Part shown: one piece after another, positions 60,013-64,000 of the stretch
Layout of the letters: each line of letters opens with the position of its first letter
How positions within the stretch are numbered: position 1 is the first letter of the stretch
DNA from: Perlucidibaca wandonensis
GTDB lineage: Bacteria; Pseudomonadota; Gammaproteobacteria; Pseudomonadales; Moraxellaceae
Length of the DNA: 64,000 nt
Assembly: GCF_042677145.1 (NCBI RefSeq)
Contig: NZ_JBHTIT010000001.1
Span: 1,674,001-1,738,000 of the forward strand
Direction of reading: 5' to 3'
Translations under genes and position numbers: made by a program
Notes under the pieces: model-generated
Told to the model about the DNA's origin: nothing
What the model saw: only the letters and a program-made list of their open reading frames with translations
Database searches by the model: none

Positions 60013-61497
60013 TTAGCTCCCAAACCCGGTCGATGCCAGCTCAGCGGCTTTCATGAGCGCACGCGCTTTATTTAAGGTTTCCATCCATTCCAGCTCAGGC
60101 ACGGAATCGGCAACGACGCCGGCACCTGCCTGCACATGCATTTGGCCGTCTTTGAGCACGGCGGTGCGAATGGCAATCGCCGTGTCCATCGCACCATTCC
60201 ACGCTAAATAGCCGACGGCGCCGCCATAAATGCCGCGTTTCACTGGCTCGAGCTCATCGATAATTTCCATCGCACGCACTTTCGGTGCACCCGACAGCGT
60301 GCCGGCCGGCAAAGTCGCGCGCAGGACATCGAGCGCCGTCACTTCGGGACGCAATGTCGCCTCAACATTGGAGACGATATGCATGACGTGCGAGTAGCGC
60401 TCGATCTTCATTTTTTCAGTCAGGCGCACTTGGCCGATTTGTGCGACGCGACCAACGTCATTGCGACCTAAATCGATAAGCATCAGATGCTCGGCAATCT
60501 CTTTCGGGTCGGCCAATAACTCCACTTCGAGCTCACGATCGCGCTCAGGTGTGGCACCGCGCTTGCGTGTGCCGGCAATCGGGCGCACCGAGACTTGGCC
60601 ATTTTCAACGCGAGCCAAAATTTCTGGACTGGAGCCGACAATATGGAAGTCGTCGCAATGAACAAAGTACATATAAGGCGATGGATTCAGATGTCGCAAG
60701 GCGCGATACAGCGACAACGGTGGCTGCACAAATGGCGCACTTAAGCGCTGCGACGGCACTACCTGCATGACATCGCCCGCCAGCACATAATCCTTGATGC
60801 GGTTCACGCCGGCCTTAAAGTCGGCCTCAGGAAAGCTAGAAACAAAGTCTGCCTCGCACGTGACCTGATCAGGCACAAAGGCATCTTCTGGACGCACGGA
60901 GATAGGTTGGCGCAGTACCGCTACCAAATCGTCGATACGCTTTTCAGCATTCGCCAGCGCATCAGCCTGTGCAGGGTCGGCATGGACAACGAGCAGCACC
61001 GTGCCCTTGATGTTGTCGAAAACCAAGACTTCATCTGACACCATAAAGAAAATATCTGGCGTGCCAATCGGGTCTGGTTTTACTACGGCGGCCAAACGCT
61101 TCTCGACATAACGCACAGTGTCGTAAGAGAAATAGCCGACGAGGCCGCCGCTGAAGCGTGGCAAATGCTCAAGCTCTGGTACGCGATAACGCTCGCGAAA
61201 CTCATCGACAAAAGCCAATGGGTCATCACAAGTGAACTGTTCGAGCACCACACCATCACGGCGAATGTCGATCTGATGACCATTGATGCGCAACACCGTT
61301 CGTGCTGGCAAGCCGATCATCGAATAGCGGCCCCACTGCTCACCGCCCTGCACCGATTCAAACAAATAGGTGTAAGGCGCGTTCGCCACTTTCAGGTAGC
61401 ACGACAGAGGAGTATCGAGATCGGCGAGGATTTCGCGCACCACGGGGATGCGGTTATAGCCTTGGGCTAATAGCCCAGCAAAGGTTTCAGCGTTCAT
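60013..61497 (-). CDS. trpE: Anthranilate synthase component I
   Basis: TrpE makes anthranilate from chorismate. The 494 residues hold the Trp feedback region near the start (TPLSCYLKVANAPYTYLFESVQGGEQWGRYSMIG) and the chorismate-binding core with VVPSQRLSAPF, PSPYMYFVHCDDFHIVGSSPEILAR, RPIAGTRKRGATPERDRELEVELLADPKE, LIDLGRNDVGRVA, and GAPKVRAMEIIDELEP. A leader peptide with two Trp codons lies 48 bases before its start. In Pseudomonas itself trpE is apart from trpGDC, but here all four are adjacent. Confidence 0.97.
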   Translation of the reverse strand: MNAETFAGLLAQGYNRIPVVREILADLDTPLSCYLKVANAPYTYLFESVQGGEQWGRYSMIGLPARTVLRINGHQIDIRRDGVVLEQFTCDDPLAFVDEFRERYRVPELEHLPRFSGGLVGYFSYDTVRYVEKRLAAVVKPDPIGTPDIFFMVSDEVLVFDNIKGTVLLVVHADPAQADALANAEKRIDDLVAVLRQPISVRPEDAFVPDQVTCEADFVSSFPEADFKAGVNRIKDYVLAGDVMQVVPSQRLSAPFVQPPLSLYRALRHLNPSPYMYFVHCDDFHIVGSSPEILARVENGQVSVRPIAGTRKRGATPERDRELEVELLADPKEIAEHLMLIDLGRNDVGRVAQIGQVRLTEKMKIERYSHVMHIVSNVEATLRPEVTALDVLRATLPAGTLSGAPKVRAMEIIDELEPVKRGIYGGAVGYLAWNGAMDTAIAIRTAVLKDGQMHVQAGAGVVADSVPELEWMETLNKARALMKAAELASTGFGS

Positions 61498-61545
61498 GTG
61501 GTTTCACTCAAAAAATGCAGACGGCACAACGTGTTAGCGAGGCAA

Positions 61546-61593
61546 TCACCATCGCCAGCAGAAGCAGTCAACACGGTTGAGCAAACGCATCAT
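61546..61593 (-). promoter_or_regulatory. trpL: trp leader peptide coding sequence (trpL)
   Basis: A 15-codon frame (MMRLLNRVDCFCWRW) has a ribosome site (AGG, 5 bases before the ATG) and two Trp codons as codons 13 and 15, directly before the stop. It ends 48 bases before trpE. A run of six T at 61511-61516 (minus strand) lies between. The Trp-codon stretch can pair with the bases just after its stop in a 6-base stem. I could not find a clean terminator hairpin before the T-run by eye, so attenuation is likely in principle but its structure is not resolved. Confidence 0.8.
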
Positions 61594-61611
61594 GCACACC
61601 TAAATTCAGCG

Positions 61612-61639
61612 GATAGCGCGACACACCGTCGCGCCTATC
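61612..61639 (-). other. Inverted repeat between gph and trpL
   Basis: On the minus strand GATAG-G-CGCGAC, a 5-base loop GGTGT, then GTCGCG-CTATC form an 11-base stem with one bulged base. It is 15 bases after the gph stop and 18 bases before the leader peptide. It has no T-run. It could be the end of the rpe-gph message, part of the trp leader, or an operator. Confidence 0.55.
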
Positions 61640-61654
61640 ACAGAGGTTTGAAAA

Positions 61655-62344
61655 TTAAAGCATGTCGGCCAATGTGGCAACCACGCGATCGGGTTCACTG
61701 GCCTCAATGGCTTCGCCGTAATTATAGCCATAGGGCAGTGCCAATACACGCACGCCAGCCGCTTTCGCCGCTTCCACGTCATTGCGCGAGTCACCAATCA
61801 TCAGGGCTTTGTCGGGAGTTACTGAGAAATGCCGCAGCGAATGTTGCAGCGGTTCGGGGTGTGGCTTTTTGTGCGTTAAAGAATCGCCGCCCAACACCAC
61901 GCTGAAATACTCACTGAGTTCGAGCGCATCGAGCAGTGCATTGGCGGGCTTTAGCGGCTTGTTGGTGATGCAGGCCATGTTAATGCCCTGCGCTTTTGCC
62001 GCGTCGAGAAACTCACGTACGCCGGGATACACCGTGCTGAATTCGCACACCGCGTCTTCGTAGCGGTGCATAAAAGCGCTCAGCAATTGCTCGTTTTCAA
62101 CTTGGCGCTGCATGGCGTTATCGAGCTGAGGCCGCACATGCTGCAGGGCGACATCCATTAAGCGTGCGGCACCACGACCAATGCCGTTGCGCACCACTTC
62201 ATCGGCCACTGGCGGCAGAGCCAAGTCGTCCAGCGCGCGATTGAGCGCAATGGCAATATCAGCAGCGCTATCGGCAAGCGTGCCATCCAAATCAAACATA
62301 ATGAGTTGCGGTAGACCACCAAACCAACTTTTCAGTTCATCCAT
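61655..62344 (-). CDS. gph: Phosphoglycolate phosphatase
   Basis: Gph is a HAD phosphatase that clears 2-phosphoglycolate made by DNA repair or oxygenation. The ATG at 62344 is chosen for GGAG 8 bases upstream; the frame also opens with a GTG at 62371. The 229 residues show motif I IMFDLDGTLADSAADIA, ACITNKPLKPANALLDAL, the Lys in SLTHKKPHPEPL and motif IV LMIGDSRNDVEAAKAAG. It lies between rpe and the trp genes, an arrangement kept in many Gammaproteobacteria. Confidence 0.93.
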   Translation of the reverse strand: MDELKSWFGGLPQLIMFDLDGTLADSAADIAIALNRALDDLALPPVADEVVRNGIGRGAARLMDVALQHVRPQLDNAMQRQVENEQLLSAFMHRYEDAVCEFSTVYPGVREFLDAAKAQGINMACITNKPLKPANALLDALELSEYFSVVLGGDSLTHKKPHPEPLQHSLRHFSVTPDKALMIGDSRNDVEAAKAAGVRVLALPYGYNYGEAIEASEPDRVVATLADML

Positions 62345-62386
62345 GTCGCACACTCCGCTGTTAGAAAGCACTTCGACCAGTCTGCC

Positions 62387-63061
62387 CTAGCGTTTTGCTT
62401 GCGCCAACTCCGCACGCATCGCAGCAATAGCTTCGGCATAACTCGGCGTATTGAAGATTGCCGAACCGGCAACAAACATATCAGCGCCAGCCTCGGCAAT
62501 TTCACGAATATTTTTCGCGGTCACGCCGCCATCAATCTCTAAACGAATATCACGCCCCGAAGCGTCAATGCGTGCACGTGCTTCACGCAGCTTTGCCAAG
62601 GTGCCGGGAATGAATTTCTGCCCACCGAAACCGGGGTTCACGCTCATCAACAAAATCACATCAACCTTATCCATCACGTAGTCAAGGTAATGCAGCGGCG
62701 TGCCTGGATTAAACACTAGCCCGCATTTGGCGCCACCCGAGCGTATCAGCTCCAATGAGCGGTCGACATGATCAGAGGCTTCGGGGTGAAAGGTGACGAT
62801 ACTGGCACCCGCTTCAATAAAATCACCGATCAGGCGATCGACCGGACGCACCATCAAATGCGCATCGATGGGCGCAGTGACGCCGTATTTGCGCAGCGCT
62901 TTGCAGACCATCGGACCAATGGTCAGATTCGGCACATAGTGATTATCCATGACATCGAAATGCACGACATCGGCACCCGCTTCGAGCACGGCATCGACTT
63001 CCGCACCAAGGCGAGCAAAATCAGCAGACAGAATGGATGGTGCAATTAAAAACTCAGTCAT
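62387..63061 (-). CDS. rpe: Ribulose-phosphate 3-epimerase
   Basis: Rpe interconverts ribulose 5-phosphate and xylulose 5-phosphate in the pentose phosphate pathway. The ATG at 63061 (GAGAG 6 bases upstream) gives 224 residues starting TEFLIAPSILSADFARLG. The TIM-barrel motifs are VVHFDVMDNHYVPNLTIGP, DAHLMVRP, VTFHPEAS, LLMSVNPGFGGQKFIP, LEIDGGV and VAGSAIF. A TTG five codons earlier is less likely. murU lies 16 bases upstream and gph follows after 42 bases. Confidence 0.97.
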   Translation of the reverse strand: MTEFLIAPSILSADFARLGAEVDAVLEAGADVVHFDVMDNHYVPNLTIGPMVCKALRKYGVTAPIDAHLMVRPVDRLIGDFIEAGASIVTFHPEASDHVDRSLELIRSGGAKCGLVFNPGTPLHYLDYVMDKVDVILLMSVNPGFGGQKFIPGTLAKLREARARIDASGRDIRLEIDGGVTAKNIREIAEAGADMFVAGSAIFNTPSYAEAIAAMRAELAQAKR

Positions 63062-63077
63062 AACGCTCTCGTACAAG

Positions 63078-63794
63078 TTAAATTTGGCGGGCGCAGATGG
63101 CCGTATCTAGGTCGGTAAGTCGCTGCGGCGTGCCAACATCAACCCAAGGGCCGGGAAAATACTCACCACTGGCACGGCCAGCGGCAATGGCATCATGCAG
63201 CAAGGGAGCCAATGGCCGCACACCTTGGCTTAAGCCCTGAAAGAGACTAGGACAATACACGGCCAAGCCGGCATATGTGAAGGCTGAGTCTTCACACTTA
63301 TCAGTCAGCAACGCCTGCTCTCCAACCACAGGGGCGCCAGATGTGATGCCCTGCAAGCCAAAATCACCCATTAAATTATGCTCAGGATTATCGACTAACA
63401 CTAAGTGTGCCTGCTTGCCAGGAGCCAACGCCCCGCGCAAGGCAGTCATGTTATAGCGCAGCCAAATATCGCCATTGACCAAGATAAATGGCTCATTGCC
63501 GATCAAGCTCAGCGCCTGCACGATGCCACCTGCTGTTTCCAGCGGCTTGCCATCAGGTTCATGCGACCAATGAATTTGCACGCCGAAACTGCGCCCATCT
63601 GCCAAGACCTGCTCGAGCTTTTTACCTAGCCATGCAGTATTAATAACGACTTGTGTTATTCCTGCCGCACGCAAAGCTTCAAGATGCCATACGATCAGCG
63701 GCTTGCCACCCACCTTGAGTAGAGGCTTCGGCGTGTCATCAGTCAGTGGCCGCATGCGCGTACCCAGACCGGCAGCCAGAATCATTGCTTTCAC
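63078..63794 (-). CDS. murU: N-acetylmuramate-1-phosphate uridylyltransferase
   Basis: MurU makes UDP-MurNAc from MurNAc 1-phosphate and UTP in the peptidoglycan recycling shortcut that bypasses MurA. The 238-residue nucleotidyltransferase starts MKAMILAAGLGTRMRPLTDDTPKPLL and has the Asp in VNGDIWLRYN, ETAGGIVQAL, GDFGLQGI and GPWVDVGTPQRL. The overlap with amgK (ATGA), the kinase of the preceding step, makes the assignment firm. Confidence 0.94.
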   Translation of the reverse strand: MKAMILAAGLGTRMRPLTDDTPKPLLKVGGKPLIVWHLEALRAAGITQVVINTAWLGKKLEQVLADGRSFGVQIHWSHEPDGKPLETAGGIVQALSLIGNEPFILVNGDIWLRYNMTALRGALAPGKQAHLVLVDNPEHNLMGDFGLQGITSGAPVVGEQALLTDKCEDSAFTYAGLAVYCPSLFQGLSQGVRPLAPLLHDAIAAGRASGEYFPGPWVDVGTPQRLTDLDTAICARQI

Positions 63795-64000
63795 AAATAC
63801 GACTCCAATGTCGGCGCAGCACTCGGGTTGCGCGCTAAATATTCGGGCAAAATCTTCAGCAAGATGGCACGTAATGGTGCCAGCTCTGCATACGGCGCTA
63901 ATTCATCAAGCGCATAGCGATAGACCACAGGAATATCGTTGAGATAGCCATGCTTGCCGTCGCGAAAGCTTAGGCGAGCAAAAATACCCAACACTTTGAG
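63791..64000 (-). CDS. amgK: N-acetylmuramate/N-acetylglucosamine kinase AmgK, C-terminal part
   Basis: Only the last 69 codons are in the window, and the frame is open to the right edge. The visible piece (KVLGIFARLSFRDGKHGYLNDIP, then LLKILPEYLARNP) matches the C-terminal end of the aminoglycoside-phosphotransferase-like sugar kinase that phosphorylates MurNAc at C1. It overlaps murU by four bases, as in Pseudomonas. The catalytic motifs lie outside the window. Confidence 0.9.
   Translation of the reverse strand, partial: LKVLGIFARLSFRDGKHGYLNDIPVVYRYALDELAPYAELAPLRAILLKILPEYLARNPSAAPTLESYL

Noticed and set aside
61498..61654. TrpR operator before trpE
   Set aside because: No CTAGT-AACTAG-type dyad is seen. 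The leader peptide explains control better.
1..64000. tRNA, rRNA, CRISPR, prophage or insertion-sequence elements
   Set aside because: No cloverleaf-type sequence, repeat-spacer array, transposase or phage gene was recognised. The mobile-looking signals are only base composition and the 44-base repeat.

Overview
The window looks like chromosome from a gammaproteobacterium of the Pseudomonadales type. Four gene groupings point that way: a parE-parC-serB block beside yqiB, nudF, thiC and tolC; glnE next to ilvE; amgK-murU next to rpe-gph-trpEGDC; and waaA next to a lipid A type acyltransferase. Most genes are moderately GC-rich. The surface-sugar region contains clearly A+T-richer genes. No insertion sequence, prophage, tRNA, rRNA or CRISPR array was seen. 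Genus cannot be fixed from the sequence alone. The sugar locus ending at ilvE, with a deacetylase and without heptosyltransferases, recalls the outer-core locus of Moraxellaceae, but this is only a hint.

Layout. Positions 1-2.9 kb hold the end of tatC and a lipoprotein alkaline phosphatase coupled to an unknown secreted protein, behind a three-unit PhoB-type box. Positions 2.9-18.8 kb are metabolic: argE, argA, ilvD, a two-domain DSBA-like protein, rlmJ, an SCP2/Fe-alcohol dehydrogenase pair, cysQ, a nucleotidase with hslR, a YcgM-like FAH protein, and a D-2-hydroxyglutarate dehydrogenase facing serA, followed by a phosphopantetheinyl transferase. Positions 18.8-22.2 kb hold psd, a large low-complexity lipoprotein and a LysR regulator. 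Positions 22.2-30.6 kb are a minus-strand run thiC-nudF-yqiB-parE-parC-serB. Then come tolC, rsmE and waaA.

Positions 34.2-51.5 kb form a surface-polysaccharide locus, probably lipo-oligosaccharide or LPS core. One arm runs rightward: acyltransferase, fdtA-fdtC-fdtB (a dTDP-3-acetamido-3,6-dideoxyhexose), rmlB-rmlA-rmlC (dTDP-rhamnose), then three transferases. The other arm runs leftward: glnE-rmlD-ilvE, ELM1-like, deacetylase, ELM1-like, then three glycosyltransferases. The arms meet tail to tail with two bases between them. At the left edge, a small unknown membrane-protein gene is flanked by a 44-base direct repeat that duplicates the leader of the acyltransferase gene.

Positions 51.5-64 kb are core metabolism with readable regulation. 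glnE is followed by glnA, which has a sigma-54 promoter and two NtrC-type sites. hinT, coq7 and an OsmC protein come next. A rpe-gph-trpL-trpE-trpG-trpD-trpC run carries a 15-residue leader peptide with two tryptophan codons. murU and the end of amgK (peptidoglycan recycling) close the window. The most interesting places are the repeat-flanked membrane gene, the overlapping ELM1-deacetylase-ELM1 cassette, the Gly/Leu/Thr-rich lipoprotein, and the regulatory signals of the phosphatase, glnA and trp operons.
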